DNA of 15,347 bases, from contig CAZLGG010000097.1 of NCBI GenBank assembly GCA_964559135.1, positions 1 through 15,347 on the forward strand. The letters run 5' to 3'. The translations under genes and the position numbers were made by a program. Shown here piece by piece: positions 7,710-15,315 of this stretch (its first letter is position 1; the number at the start of each line of letters is the position of its first letter). This DNA is from DRQF01 sp964559135. GTDB taxonomy: Bacteria > Planctomycetota > GCA-002687715 > DRQF01. The notes beneath the pieces are model-generated. The model saw only the letters and a program-made list of their open reading frames with translations, made no database searches and was not told the origin of the DNA.

Positions 7710-7948
7710 GGAAAGACTCCTTCGAAAGGTTTGGGGGGAGGTGAAGCCGAGAACCGCCCGAACCCCTTTCGCTGAACCGACGAGAAGTTTCCCTGTTTTA
7801 TACCATGCGGGGCCGTGAGGCGGCTCCACACCGGCGCGACGGGGAATATTCCGCGAAGATCGCGAAAGGGGGGTGCCGGGGCGTGACCCCTGGGCTGCCC
7901 CGTGTCAAAATGGGGCCGCAATCCTCACCCGCCTTGGAGAACGAGACC
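7710..7948. promoter_or_regulatory. Divergent intergenic region between the zinc-ribbon operon and the SPFH operon
   Basis: These 239 bases must hold promoters for both directions. On the minus strand TATAAA (7802-7797) is a good -10 match, but no -35 is seen at 17 bases. TTGACA on the minus strand (7908-7903) is a perfect -35 with no partner -10. CGCGAA occurs twice, at 7852-7857 and 7861-7866, and the same stretch is weakly palindromic, so it could be an operator. None of these pairs into a convincing promoter. Confidence 0.35.
7717..7722 (-). promoter_or_regulatory. Ribosome binding site AAGGAG for the zinc-ribbon membrane protein
   Basis: AAGGAG on the minus strand, seven bases before the ATG at 7709, sets this start over the longer upstream frame. 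Confidence 0.75.
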
Positions 7949-9067
7949 ATGGGACTTTGGGACAAACTGCGCGGCGAACTCATCGACATCATCGAGTGGA
8001 TCGATGGTGACGGCGAGGTCTTGGTGCATCGCTTCGAGCGCTACGGCAACGAAATCAAGTACGGCGCGAAGCTCGTCGTTCGCGAGGGGCAGGCCGCGGT
8101 GTTCATCAACGAGGGCGCGCTGGCCGACGTCTTCGAGCCGGGTACCTACACCCTCGAGACGAAGAACCTGCCGATTCTCGCCACGCTGAAGGGTTGGAAG
8201 TACGGGTTCGAGAGTCCTTTCAAGGCCGAGGTCTACTTCGTCAAGACGAAGCGAATGACCGACCTCAAGTGGGGCACGAAGAACCCCATCATGCTCCGCG
8301 ACGCGGAGTTCGGCCCCCTGAGGTTGCGAGCGTTCGGGACCTACGTCGCCAAGGTCAAGGACCCGGCGACATTCATCCGCGAGGTCGTGGGCACCGACGG
8401 CAGCTTCACGCCGGAGGAGATCACCTCCCAGTTGCGCAACTACCTGGTGTCGCGTTTTGCCGACGTGTTGGGGGAGAGCCGAATTCCCGCTCTGGATCTG
8501 GCCGCCAATTACGTGGAGTTGGGCGACTTCGTTCGCGAGAAGATCTCCCCTCAGTTCGAGGGCTACGGCGTCGAACTCATCGACTTCCTCGTCGAGAACA
8601 TCTCCCTTCCCGAGGTGGTGGAGAAGGCTCTCGACGATCGCACCAAGATGGGCGTCATCGGAAACCTCAACGCCTACACCCAGCTCAAGGCGGCGGACGC
8701 CCTCGAGAAGGCCGCGACCCAAGAGGGCGGCGTCGGGGGACAGATGATGGGTTTGGGCGTGGGCTTCGGTCTCGCGGGACAGATGGGGCACACCATGATG
8801 GGCGCCCAGAACGCGGGCGCCGCCGCGCCGCCGCCTTTGGCCACGCCGGCTTTTTGGGTGGCGGTGAACGGCCAGCAGACCGGCCCCTTCGACATGCAGA
8901 CCTTGGCGGCCCAGGTGCGGGCGGGACGCCTCACAGCCGAGAGCATGGTCTGGTGCCAGGGGATGGCCGAGTGGAAACCGGCTTCCCAGGTTCCGGCCCT
9001 CCAGCGTCTCTTCGGGGCGACGCCTCCTCCCCCACCTCCGCCGCCGCCCGCGCCTCCCCAGGGATGA
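7949..9067 (+). CDS. SPFH-domain protein (YdjI/virion-core-like) with GYF_2 domain and polyproline tail
   Basis: The 372-residue product begins MGLWDKLRGELIDIIEWID, the characteristic start of the YdjI branch of SPFH proteins. Family stretches follow: YGAKLVVREGQ, FEPGTYTLETKNLPIL, LKWGTKNPIMLRD, LRLRAFGTY and FLVENISLP. After a Gly/Met-rich linker (~280-295) a GYF_2 domain spans ~301-356 (FWVAVNGQQTGPFD...LVWCQGMAEWKPA-type pattern, here with Trp335). Nine prolines follow at 359-367, written with mixed codons, so they are kept at protein level. The ATG at 7949 has GGAGA eight bases ahead; a longer frame to 7805 is rejected. In Bacillus subtilis YdjI works with YdjG and YdjH to recruit PspA to stressed membranes, so a membrane scaffold role is likely. 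The next gene starts six bases downstream, which implies an operon. Confidence 0.92.
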   Translation: MGLWDKLRGELIDIIEWIDGDGEVLVHRFERYGNEIKYGAKLVVREGQAAVFINEGALADVFEPGTYTLETKNLPILATLKGWKYGFESPFKAEVYFVKTKRMTDLKWGTKNPIMLRDAEFGPLRLRAFGTYVAKVKDPATFIREVVGTDGSFTPEEITSQLRNYLVSRFADVLGESRIPALDLAANYVELGDFVREKISPQFEGYGVELIDFLVENISLPEVVEKALDDRTKMGVIGNLNAYTQLKAADALEKAATQEGGVGGQMMGLGVGFGLAGQMGHTMMGAQNAGAAAPPPLATPAFWVAVNGQQTGPFDMQTLAAQVRAGRLTAESMVWCQGMAEWKPASQVPALQRLFGATPPPPPPPPPAPPQG

Positions 9068-9073
9068 CGAACC

Positions 9074-10210
9074 ATGGCTGACGAGCCCCTGGAGACCGTT
9101 GAGGAGGGGACAGAAGAAGACGGTCCCAGCCACTTCCCTTGCGCGCAGTGCGGGGCGGAACTCACGTTTCGCCCCGGCACGGAGTCCCTGGTCTGTGAGC
9201 ACTGTGGGTACACGAATCAAATCGGCGGCGATCCGGAGGAGGGCGAAGAGCAGGATCTGCTGAGCGCCTTGGCGACTCTCGAGGACGCGGGCCAGACGGA
9301 CGCGAAGACACTACTGCGCTGCGATAGCTGCGGTGCGGAGATCGAGAAGCCTTCCACCCAAACCTCTTTTTCCTGTCCCTGGTGCGGTGCTCCCATCGTG
9401 TCCCAGGGACGAAGCGTCACGCGGCTGCGGCCGGGGGCGCTTTTGCCTTTCAAAGTGAACCATGACGAGGCGAGCCAGGCCTATGCTCTTTGGCTCTCCA
9501 AACTCTGGTTCGCGCCGAACGACGTGAACAAGTACGCCCGCAAGAAGGGCCGATTCCGCGGGCTCTACATGCCGTTTTGGACCTTCGACGCCAAGGCGGA
9601 TACCCGTTATACGGGCCAGCGGGGCGAGTACTACTACGTGACCGTTTCGTACACGACGACGGATTCCAACGGGAACGTCCAACACCGAACGCGTCAGGAG
9701 CGGCGTACCCGCTGGTATCCGGCCGCGGGGCTCGTTCACGACGCCTTCGACGATGTCCTCGTGGCCGCCAGCCGAGCCGTTCCTATGAAGTTGCTGGCGA
9801 AGCTCGAGCCCTGGCCCCTGAAGGAAGTGTTGCCCTACGATGACGCTTATCTGGCCGGTCTGGATGCGGAGTCCTACACGGTGCCCCTGGATGACGGTCT
9901 CGCCCAGGCCAAGGAGATCATGAAGGACGGCATCCGCGGCACGGTCCGGCGGGACATAGGTGGCGATGAACAAAGGATCATGTCCATGCGGACGCGGTGG
10001 GACGACTTGAAGTTCAAGTACATCCTCCTCCCCGTCTGGGTGGCGTCCTTCCGCTACCGGGACAAGGTCTACCGCTTCCTCGTCAACGCCCGCACCGGCG
10101 AAGTTCAGGGCGAGCGTCCCTACAGTGCCTGGAAGATCACTTTCTTCGTCCTGGCGATCCTGGCCGTCATCGCGGCCATCGTCATCATCGTGAAGAGCCA
10201 GGGGTCATAA
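9074..10210 (+). CDS. Membrane-anchored TFIIB-type zinc-ribbon protein (YdjG-like)
   Basis: The 378-residue protein carries two zinc ribbons, Cys23/26/41/44 (CAQCGAE...CEHCGYT) and Cys83/86/101/104 (CDSCGAE...CPWCGAP), separated by an acidic stretch. The middle (~115-345) is a conserved soluble region with LLPFKV, GLYMPFWTFDA, a Tyr-rich strand, PYDDAYLAGLDAE and a closing KYILLPVWVASFRY...VNARTGEVQGERPYS. One membrane helix at ~355-373 is followed by KSQGS, so the bulk lies on one side of the membrane, probably cytosolic. This layout matches proteins often mislabelled as helicase or primosomal protein; no helicase motif is present. It begins six bases after the SPFH gene, which fits a YdjG-YdjI type partnership. 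Its stop is 41 bases from the convergent gene at 10252, with no clear terminator between them. Confidence 0.85.
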   Translation: MADEPLETVEEGTEEDGPSHFPCAQCGAELTFRPGTESLVCEHCGYTNQIGGDPEEGEEQDLLSALATLEDAGQTDAKTLLRCDSCGAEIEKPSTQTSFSCPWCGAPIVSQGRSVTRLRPGALLPFKVNHDEASQAYALWLSKLWFAPNDVNKYARKKGRFRGLYMPFWTFDAKADTRYTGQRGEYYYVTVSYTTTDSNGNVQHRTRQERRTRWYPAAGLVHDAFDDVLVAASRAVPMKLLAKLEPWPLKEVLPYDDAYLAGLDAESYTVPLDDGLAQAKEIMKDGIRGTVRRDIGGDEQRIMSMRTRWDDLKFKYILLPVWVASFRYRDKVYRFLVNARTGEVQGERPYSAWKITFFVLAILAVIAAIVIIVKSQGS

Positions 10211-10251
10211 CGGACGACTCGCGGGTCAGCGGGATGAGGAACTCGGACGCC

Positions 10252-10743
10252 TCAGTCGGTGCCGCCCGCCGCCGCGGGGGCGCCGAACTTCTTCCAGACG
10301 ACACCTCCCACCGCGGCCAAGCCGCCCAGGAATGCGATCCAAAACCAGAACGTCGTGCCGGCTTCGACCATTCCGCTGGACGACTCGGTGCGCGAGAAAA
10401 AGGCTAGGGGGCCGAGGATGAATCCAAGGGCCGAGCTGATCAACGGCAAGAAACCTCGAAGCGGTTGCTTCACGTTCGCGAACAGCTGGGGCGCCAGGAG
10501 AGTCAGAACGGCCGCGGTCCCGAAGATCACGGCCATCCAGCCGTGCCAGCAACCCACTCCACTCGTGGAATGAGTTTGGGCTCCGAAGTCGATCACGTTG
10601 TTCGCCATCCCGGGCATGGCCGCCGTATTGATCCTCGCCGTGAACCATGGGAAGAAGGCGAAAACGGCCATGACGGCTCCGCCGACAGCCAGCATCCGGT
10701 CCTGAAGGTCGAACTCGTTCCAGAGTTTCTTGAGCTGTTCCAT
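10252..10743 (-). CDS. Small four-helix membrane protein, unknown function
   Basis: I do not recognise this 163-residue protein. Four hydrophobic helices lie at about residues 17-34, 68-84, 98-116 and 131-150, after an amphipathic charged start (MEQLKKLWNEFDLQDR). The first loop (~35-67) is polar with a single Cys65 in SGVGCWHGW. The tail is short and basic then Ala/Gly-rich. The start at 10743 follows AAGGAG on the minus strand (10759-10754) by ten bases; a longer frame to 10860 is rejected. It is transcribed divergently from the thioredoxin-like gene, with 146 bases between, and converges on the zinc-ribbon gene. The N-terminal 'LQDRMLAVGGAVM' style suggests a small bacterial inner-membrane protein, but no catalytic motif is visible. 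Confidence 0.75.
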   Translation of the reverse strand: MEQLKKLWNEFDLQDRMLAVGGAVMAVFAFFPWFTARINTAAMPGMANNVIDFGAQTHSTSGVGCWHGWMAVIFGTAAVLTLLAPQLFANVKQPLRGFLPLISSALGFILGPLAFFSRTESSSGMVEAGTTFWFWIAFLGGLAAVGGVVWKKFGAPAAAGGTD

Positions 10744-10877
10744 GGGCGGTCGTCTCCTTCGATTCCCAGTCTGCGGCAATCCCCATGCCGCGTCCAGCGA
10801 GAATTCGGCTCTTTCCGCGAGATGGGCGGCGGCCCTGAAGATAGACTGTCCAAGACCCATCGGACTTCCCGCGGACG

Positions 10878-10883
10878 AAGGAG
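10878..10883 (+). promoter_or_regulatory. Ribosome binding site AAGGAG in front of a CTG start
   Basis: AAGGAG is followed by a six-base spacer and CTG at 10890. No ATG, GTG or TTG exists in frame between the upstream stop (TAG at 10842) and the conserved N-terminal motif, so this site decides the start. Confidence 0.7.
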
Positions 10884-10889
10884 CGAGCC

Positions 10890-12956
10890 CTGAGAACGAA
10901 TCGACTCATCCACGAAAAGAGCCCCTATCTCCTCCAGCATGCCCACAACCCGGTGGACTGGTATCCCTGGGGCGAGGCGGCCTTCGAGCGGGCCCGGGAC
11001 GAGCAGAAACCCATCTTCTTGTCCGTGGGATATGCCACATGCCATTGGTGCCACGTGATGGAGCGGGAGTCCTTCGAGGACGACGACATCGCCGGGTTCA
11101 TGAATCGCTACTTCGTGAACATCAAGGTGGATCGGGAGGAACATCCCGACGTGGACCAGATCTACATGAACGCGGTTCAGAGGATGGCGGGGCAGGGCGG
11201 CTGGCCGATGTCCGTCTGGCTGACGCCCGACCTGAAACCCTTCCACGCCGGGACGTATTTTCCTCCCGAGGATCGCTGGGGGCGCCCCGGCTTCTTCTCG
11301 ATTCTCAAACAGATGGCGGCTCTTTGGGAACGGCGGCGCGACGACGTCGTGAAGCAGGGCGAGGCGGTCGTCCAGGCGTTGGGGTATCGCCCGGATGCCG
11401 AGACGACGACCACTTTGAGCCCCGACCCGATCCACCATGCCGTGCTCCAGTTGGAAAGAGGCTACGACGCCACTTGGGCCGGTTTCGGGGAGGCGCCGAA
11501 ATTCCCTCGAAGCACCACCCTCATGTTGATCCTCCGTGACCGCCTCCTTCGCGACGACAAGAACGATCGGCGCTTGGGGATGGTGGACCGCACCTTGGAG
11601 ATGATGTGGCGCGGCGGAATCTTTGATCATCTGGCCGGGGGATTCGCCCGCTATTCCACCGACGACATGTGGCTGGTTCCCCACTTCGAAAAGATGCTCT
11701 ACGACAATGCCCTGTTGCCGATGGCCTATCTGGAAGGATGGCAGGCGACGGGCAAGGAGCGTTGGCGTCAGGTGGGCGTCGAGACCTTGGACTGGGCCTT
11801 GAACGAGATGCGGGACGCGGGCGGCGGCTTCCACTCGGCTCTCGATGCCGATAGCGAGGGGGAAGAGGGGCGATTCTACGTTTGGGATCGCGACGAGGTG
11901 CGGGACATCCTCGATCCCTGGGAGTTTTCCTTCGCGTCCCGCCTGTTCGGCTTGGATGCGCCGCCCAATTTCGAAGGCAAGTGGGTCCTTCATCTCGCCA
12001 TGCCCTTGGAAGAGCTGGCGAAGGAACTGGAATGGGGCGAAGAGAAAATGGAGGCGTCCTTCCGGGGCGTTCGCGCGAAGCTGCTCGCACGTCGCGCCGA
12101 GCGGGAGCGGCCGTCGACCGACGACAAGGTCCTCACCTCCTGGAACGGGCTCATGATCGCCGCCATGGCCCGGTGCGGGGCGGCTTGGGAGGTGAAGAGG
12201 TTCGTCGCCGCTGCCCGCGAGGCCGCGGAGTTCGTCCTCGCGACGCTTCGTGACGAGCAAGGGGGGCTGCTGCGCCGATACCGTGACGGGGATGCCCGTT
12301 ATGCGGGGACGCTGGAGGACTACGCCTTTTTCACCTGGGGGCTGCTTGAACTCCTCGAGGCCACGGGAGAGGCGCGCTGGCTCGAGAACGCGACGGAATT
12401 GACCGAGAAGGCCATCGATCTTTTCGGCGACGAGGACGAAGGCGGCTTCTTCTTCACCGCGGCCGATGCACCGCACATCATCCAGCGAATGAAGGACCCC
12501 TACGACGGGGCGACCCCGTCGGGGGAGAGCGTGATGGCCGTGAATCTGATTCGGCTGGCGTCGCTCCTCGATCGTCCGGTCTTGCTGGATCTCGCCGAGA
12601 AAACCCTCGTCGCCCATGGCGGGGAATTGAATCGATTCCCCATGGCCTACCCGATGCTGCTGATGGCGCTGGATCGCCACGTCGCACCGCCGGAAGAGAT
12701 CGTCGTCGCTGTTCCGGATGAACTCGACGACGCCGAGGCCGTGTCCACGCGCGCGTTGCTCCGGAAGGCGAGATCCGCCTTTCGACCCCATGCCGTCGTC
12801 CTACCCCTGACATCGACGGAGCGGACTCGCCTGGAAACCCTCGTTCCCTGGGTGGCGGGCAAGGAACCGATGGAGGGCCGCGCGACGGCTTGGGTCTGCC
12901 GTGACGGCGCCTGTCGCATGCCGATCCATGACCCCGAGAGTCTGGATCTCGGATGA
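10890..12956 (+). CDS. Thioredoxin-domain protein of the YyaL/SPATA20 (DUF255) family, probable CTG start
   Basis: The 688-residue product fits the family in length and order. The N-terminal signature NRLIHEKSPYLLQHAHNP continues into VDWYPWGEAAF, then a thioredoxin-fold domain with Cys51-His-Trp-Cys54 (ATCHWCHVM), VDREEHPDVD and GGWPMSVWLTP. Residues ~190-600 form the alpha/alpha barrel resembling GlcNAc 2-epimerase (FPR at the barrel start, WLVPHFEKMLYDNALL, DADSEGEEG, LTSWNGLMIAAMA, YDGATPSGES). Its molecular function is not settled; a redox or sugar role is proposed for the family. The first in-frame standard start, GTG at 10953, would delete the signature, so CTG at 10890 with AAGGAG six bases ahead is preferred. 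The stop overlaps the next ATG (ATGA), coupling it to the glycosyltransferase gene. Confidence 0.93.
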   Translation: MRTNRLIHEKSPYLLQHAHNPVDWYPWGEAAFERARDEQKPIFLSVGYATCHWCHVMERESFEDDDIAGFMNRYFVNIKVDREEHPDVDQIYMNAVQRMAGQGGWPMSVWLTPDLKPFHAGTYFPPEDRWGRPGFFSILKQMAALWERRRDDVVKQGEAVVQALGYRPDAETTTTLSPDPIHHAVLQLERGYDATWAGFGEAPKFPRSTTLMLILRDRLLRDDKNDRRLGMVDRTLEMMWRGGIFDHLAGGFARYSTDDMWLVPHFEKMLYDNALLPMAYLEGWQATGKERWRQVGVETLDWALNEMRDAGGGFHSALDADSEGEEGRFYVWDRDEVRDILDPWEFSFASRLFGLDAPPNFEGKWVLHLAMPLEELAKELEWGEEKMEASFRGVRAKLLARRAERERPSTDDKVLTSWNGLMIAAMARCGAAWEVKRFVAAAREAAEFVLATLRDEQGGLLRRYRDGDARYAGTLEDYAFFTWGLLELLEATGEARWLENATELTEKAIDLFGDEDEGGFFFTAADAPHIIQRMKDPYDGATPSGESVMAVNLIRLASLLDRPVLLDLAEKTLVAHGGELNRFPMAYPMLLMALDRHVAPPEEIVVAVPDELDDAEAVSTRALLRKARSAFRPHAVVLPLTSTERTRLETLVPWVAGKEPMEGRATAWVCRDGACRMPIHDPESLDLG

Positions 12957-14488
12957 TGTTTTCGGAGGATTCCTGGGGGCGCCGCAGTTGGTTTCCAACG
13001 GTGCTCTTTGGATGTCTCTTGGCGGGCGTTTTCGGTCGAAGTCTCGAGCGAGCATGGATCCAGCCCATCACTCACGACGAAGCCTTGACTTGGCTGAAGT
13101 GGGCGCGAGGCCCATGGCCGGGCCTCTTCGAGAACTACATCGCCAACAATCATCTGCTGAACACGGCCATGGCGAAGCTCTCCGTGGGGTGGTTCGGTCT
13201 GACCCCGCTCAGCCTTCGAGCGGGAGGGTTGTTGGGCGCGGGCCTTTTTCTTCTCGGTCTCCCGCCGTTGCTGCGTCGTTTGGACGGCCCATGGTGGCGC
13301 CTCCTCGCCGCCGGTCTGCTCACGGTCAACCCCCTCGTCATGGACTATTTCGCTCTGGCACGGGGGTACTCCCTGGCCATGGCCGGCCTGATCTGGACCT
13401 TGATCTCGGCGATGAATTACCTCTCGAGGGACCCGCGACCGCGCCGCTGGGCCCTCGGATTGGGATTCTGGGCAGCCTTCACGGCGTTGGCCAACCTGTC
13501 CTTTGCGTTTCCTCTGGCGGCCTTGGGACTCGTTGTCCTGGTGACGGACCTTCTCGGCTCGGGGGGCGTGCGCGAACGACTCGGCCGCGCTTTTTTCACT
13601 TGCCGATGGGCTGCTCTTCCCGCCCTCGTCCTGTCATCGCCCCTCGTCGGGCTTTGGAAGGGCGGCGCCCAGAGAGGCAGCTTCACCTTCGGGTCGCCGG
13701 ATCTTCCCTCGATGACGGAAAACCTCGTCCGACTCAGCCTTTTCCATGGGGCCGACGTCCATCGCCATCAAGGTTTCCTCCGACCCCTTTCCCTCTGGCT
13801 CGAACACGGAGGACAGACCGTTGGCGAGGCCATCCTGGCTGTGGTGGCCCTGGGGATGATCCTCGCCTGGCCGCGGGCTCGTCGATGGGGAAACCGGGGC
13901 ACGGTCGGCGCGTCGCAACTTTCGTGGCTTGCCGGGTGGGTGGTCGTGGGAACGGTACTTCTTCTCGTCGCGGCCCATCGTTGGCAGGGACTTCCCTATC
14001 CGAGATCGCGAACGGGGCTTCCTCTCGTTTTGTTGGTGACGGTCGTGATCGTCTGCGCGGCGCGGCTGCTGCCCCGGCTCTTGCGTGCGCCGACGGGCCT
14101 CGTCTTGGTGGCTCTTCTCGGCCTCTTCGCTTTTCGTACGTCGGAGGGACACTACGCGGACTGGGCCTATGATCGGGAATCCCTGGCGCGTTTTCGTTTC
14201 TTCGAGAGGTGGCACGAAGAGAAGCCCGAGCGGCCCCTATCGGTCCTCTGCGTCCCTTTCCTCCATGCTCCCGCGCTCGAGTTCTACGCCGACGTGTACG
14301 ACGCGGATTGGCTCCGCGTCGAGCGTCTGCGTCCTTCCGACGCCGCGACGCAGCTCGCCTTCCCCTTCGACGCCATGAGTTGTCATCTTCCCCGCGGGTT
14401 GGCGGAGGGTCTCGCTCGCAGAACGCGGCGCCCGATCCTCGTCGACGATCCGACGACCACCACCATCATTCTGGGGCGCGTCCGCTGA
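12953..14488 (+). CDS. GT-C fold membrane glycosyltransferase-like protein
   Basis: The 511-residue protein is strongly hydrophobic, with roughly ten membrane helices in residues ~14-400 and a soluble C-terminal part (~405-511). The first outside loop holds Thr-His-Asp42-Glu43-Ala, the acidic pair typical of GT-C enzymes (ArnT/PMT/family-39-like), followed by LKWARGPW and NNHLLNTAMAKL. The second half includes the long periplasmic-type loop near HGADVHRHQGF. Such enzymes move sugars from polyprenyl-phosphate carriers to lipid or protein acceptors on the outer face of the inner membrane; donor and acceptor cannot be told here. The start ATG at 12953 overlaps the TGA of the thioredoxin-like gene; the next codon is also ATG, so either may be used. 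The gene ends just before the hairpin at 14496. The fold call is fairly sure, the substrate unknown. Confidence 0.75.
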   Translation: MMFSEDSWGRRSWFPTVLFGCLLAGVFGRSLERAWIQPITHDEALTWLKWARGPWPGLFENYIANNHLLNTAMAKLSVGWFGLTPLSLRAGGLLGAGLFLLGLPPLLRRLDGPWWRLLAAGLLTVNPLVMDYFALARGYSLAMAGLIWTLISAMNYLSRDPRPRRWALGLGFWAAFTALANLSFAFPLAALGLVVLVTDLLGSGGVRERLGRAFFTCRWAALPALVLSSPLVGLWKGGAQRGSFTFGSPDLPSMTENLVRLSLFHGADVHRHQGFLRPLSLWLEHGGQTVGEAILAVVALGMILAWPRARRWGNRGTVGASQLSWLAGWVVVGTVLLLVAAHRWQGLPYPRSRTGLPLVLLVTVVIVCAARLLPRLLRAPTGLVLVALLGLFAFRTSEGHYADWAYDRESLARFRFFERWHEEKPERPLSVLCVPFLHAPALEFYADVYDADWLRVERLRPSDAATQLAFPFDAMSCHLPRGLAEGLARRTRRPILVDDPTTTTIILGRVR

Positions 14489-14491
14489 AAG

Positions 14492-14522
14492 AAAAAAGCC
14501 CCCACGCGGCGCGTGGGGGCTT
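14492..14522 (-). terminator. Strong intrinsic terminator, probably serving both convergent genes
   Basis: A perfect 12-base-pair stem (14496-14507 with 14511-14522) has a 3-base GGC loop and is GC-rich. On the minus strand it is followed by a run of six T (14497-14492), the classic form, so it ends the transcript of the secreted protein gene. On the plus strand the hairpin begins seven bases after the glycosyltransferase stop, but is followed only by TT, so it may stop that transcript less efficiently. Confidence 0.9.
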
Positions 14523-14550
14523 GTCAAGAAACTCGGGACGCATGGCGGAG

Positions 14551-15315
14551 TCACTGAATCGTGATGGGCAGCGCCGGCGAGACGCTGGGGACCGGGCAAT
14601 TGGGATTGCTGAAGTCGATGGTCAAAAAGGCCATGTTGTAACTGGCCCCCGACAGCGCCGGGTCGTTAGGAAGGCTCACGATCGGGTTCGTCGTGGTCCC
14701 ATTGGGGCCGAGGACGCCGATCATATTCACGAAATTGCCCTGCGAGCTCATGGAGTAGAGGAACAACGTGTCGATGTCGAGAGGAAAGTTGACGCCTGCG
14801 CAGGTGGGTACGCCCACGACGGTCGTCACGGACGCGGCGCAGAAGTAGATGGCGTTCCCATCATTGGGTGCGCAAAGATACAACGGGCGGGCGAGCCCAG
14901 GCCGCTGAACGCCGAGTGTCCCCATGCCGGCGTTCACGCCGCCGATCGTCAGCGGCAGACTGACCGTCGATCCGTTCTGCAGATTCATGGTGACGGTGTA
15001 GTTGCCGGGGGGCACGGGGTTGCCGAAGTTGTCGGTCTGATTCCAGGTGAAGTCGTGGGTCTGCCCCGGGGCGATGGGGATGATGATGAGAATGCAGACG
15101 AAGGGGCTGAAGATGGAATTCCCGTTCGCGTCCTGAACCGTGAACGGGCAAGCGCCCGAGTTCAGAACCTGATTCGTGTCGTTCGCGAGCGTGATTCGGA
15201 TTTCGCAGCCGACGGGGGCCACGGGAGGGCTGACGGTTGCGGTGACCTGCGCGATCACGGCGGTCCCGGCCAGGACAAAGGCGGCGAGGCTGAATAGGTG
15301 GCGAAAAAGGCGCAT
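14551..15315 (-). CDS. Secreted protein with BsuPI-like beta domain and lineage-specific C-terminal domain
   Basis: The 254-residue product has a clear signal peptide (MRLFRHLFSLAAFVLAGTAVIA, probable cut after Ala22 before Gln). Residues ~26-122 look like an immunoglobulin-type beta sandwich: VSPPVAPVGCEIRITLAN, PFTVQDANGN, IAPGQTHDFTWNQTDNFG and VPPGNYTVTMNL. This resembles BsuPI-type or bacterial Ig-like domains, though with an unusually greasy segment (VCILIIIPIAPG). Residues ~128-254 form a second beta domain, with DIDTLFLYSMSSQGNF, a glycine loop, VSLPNDPALSGASY, FLTIDFS and the closing SPALPITIQ. It resembles the tail of the FG-GAP protein at the left edge. Several cysteines (in VGCEI, GACPF, FVCIL, YLCAP, YFCAA, PTCAG, PNCPV) may form disulphides. 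ATG 15315 has GGAG seven bases ahead. The biochemical function is unknown. Confidence 0.85.
   Translation of the reverse strand: MRLFRHLFSLAAFVLAGTAVIAQVTATVSPPVAPVGCEIRITLANDTNQVLNSGACPFTVQDANGNSIFSPFVCILIIIPIAPGQTHDFTWNQTDNFGNPVPPGNYTVTMNLQNGSTVSLPLTIGGVNAGMGTLGVQRPGLARPLYLCAPNDGNAIYFCAASVTTVVGVPTCAGVNFPLDIDTLFLYSMSSQGNFVNMIGVLGPNGTTTNPIVSLPNDPALSGASYNMAFLTIDFSNPNCPVPSVSPALPITIQ

Noticed and set aside
7903..7908. Perfect TTGACA on the minus strand as a -35 element
   Set aside because: The sequence 16-18 bases further on is GC-rich with no -10-like hexamer, so no promoter is called.
7897..7916. GCCCC/GGGGC inverted repeat upstream of the SPFH gene as a terminator or riboswitch
   Set aside because: The stem has only five base pairs with a ten-base loop and no T run; such pairs are expected by chance in DNA this GC-rich.
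7925..9220. A 431-residue minus-strand frame opposite the SPFH gene
   Set aside because: It is antisense to a highly conserved SPFH protein and is explained by codon bias.
9074..10210. Helicase or primosomal protein N' annotation for the zinc-ribbon gene
   Set aside because: No Walker or helicase motif is present; only the cysteine ribbons resemble that family, and a C-terminal membrane helix argues against it.
10593..12791. A 732-residue open frame on the minus strand opposite the thioredoxin-like gene
   Set aside because: It lies antisense to a gene with clear family motifs, has no recognisable domain and is His/Arg/Gly-rich, as expected from reversed high-GC codons.
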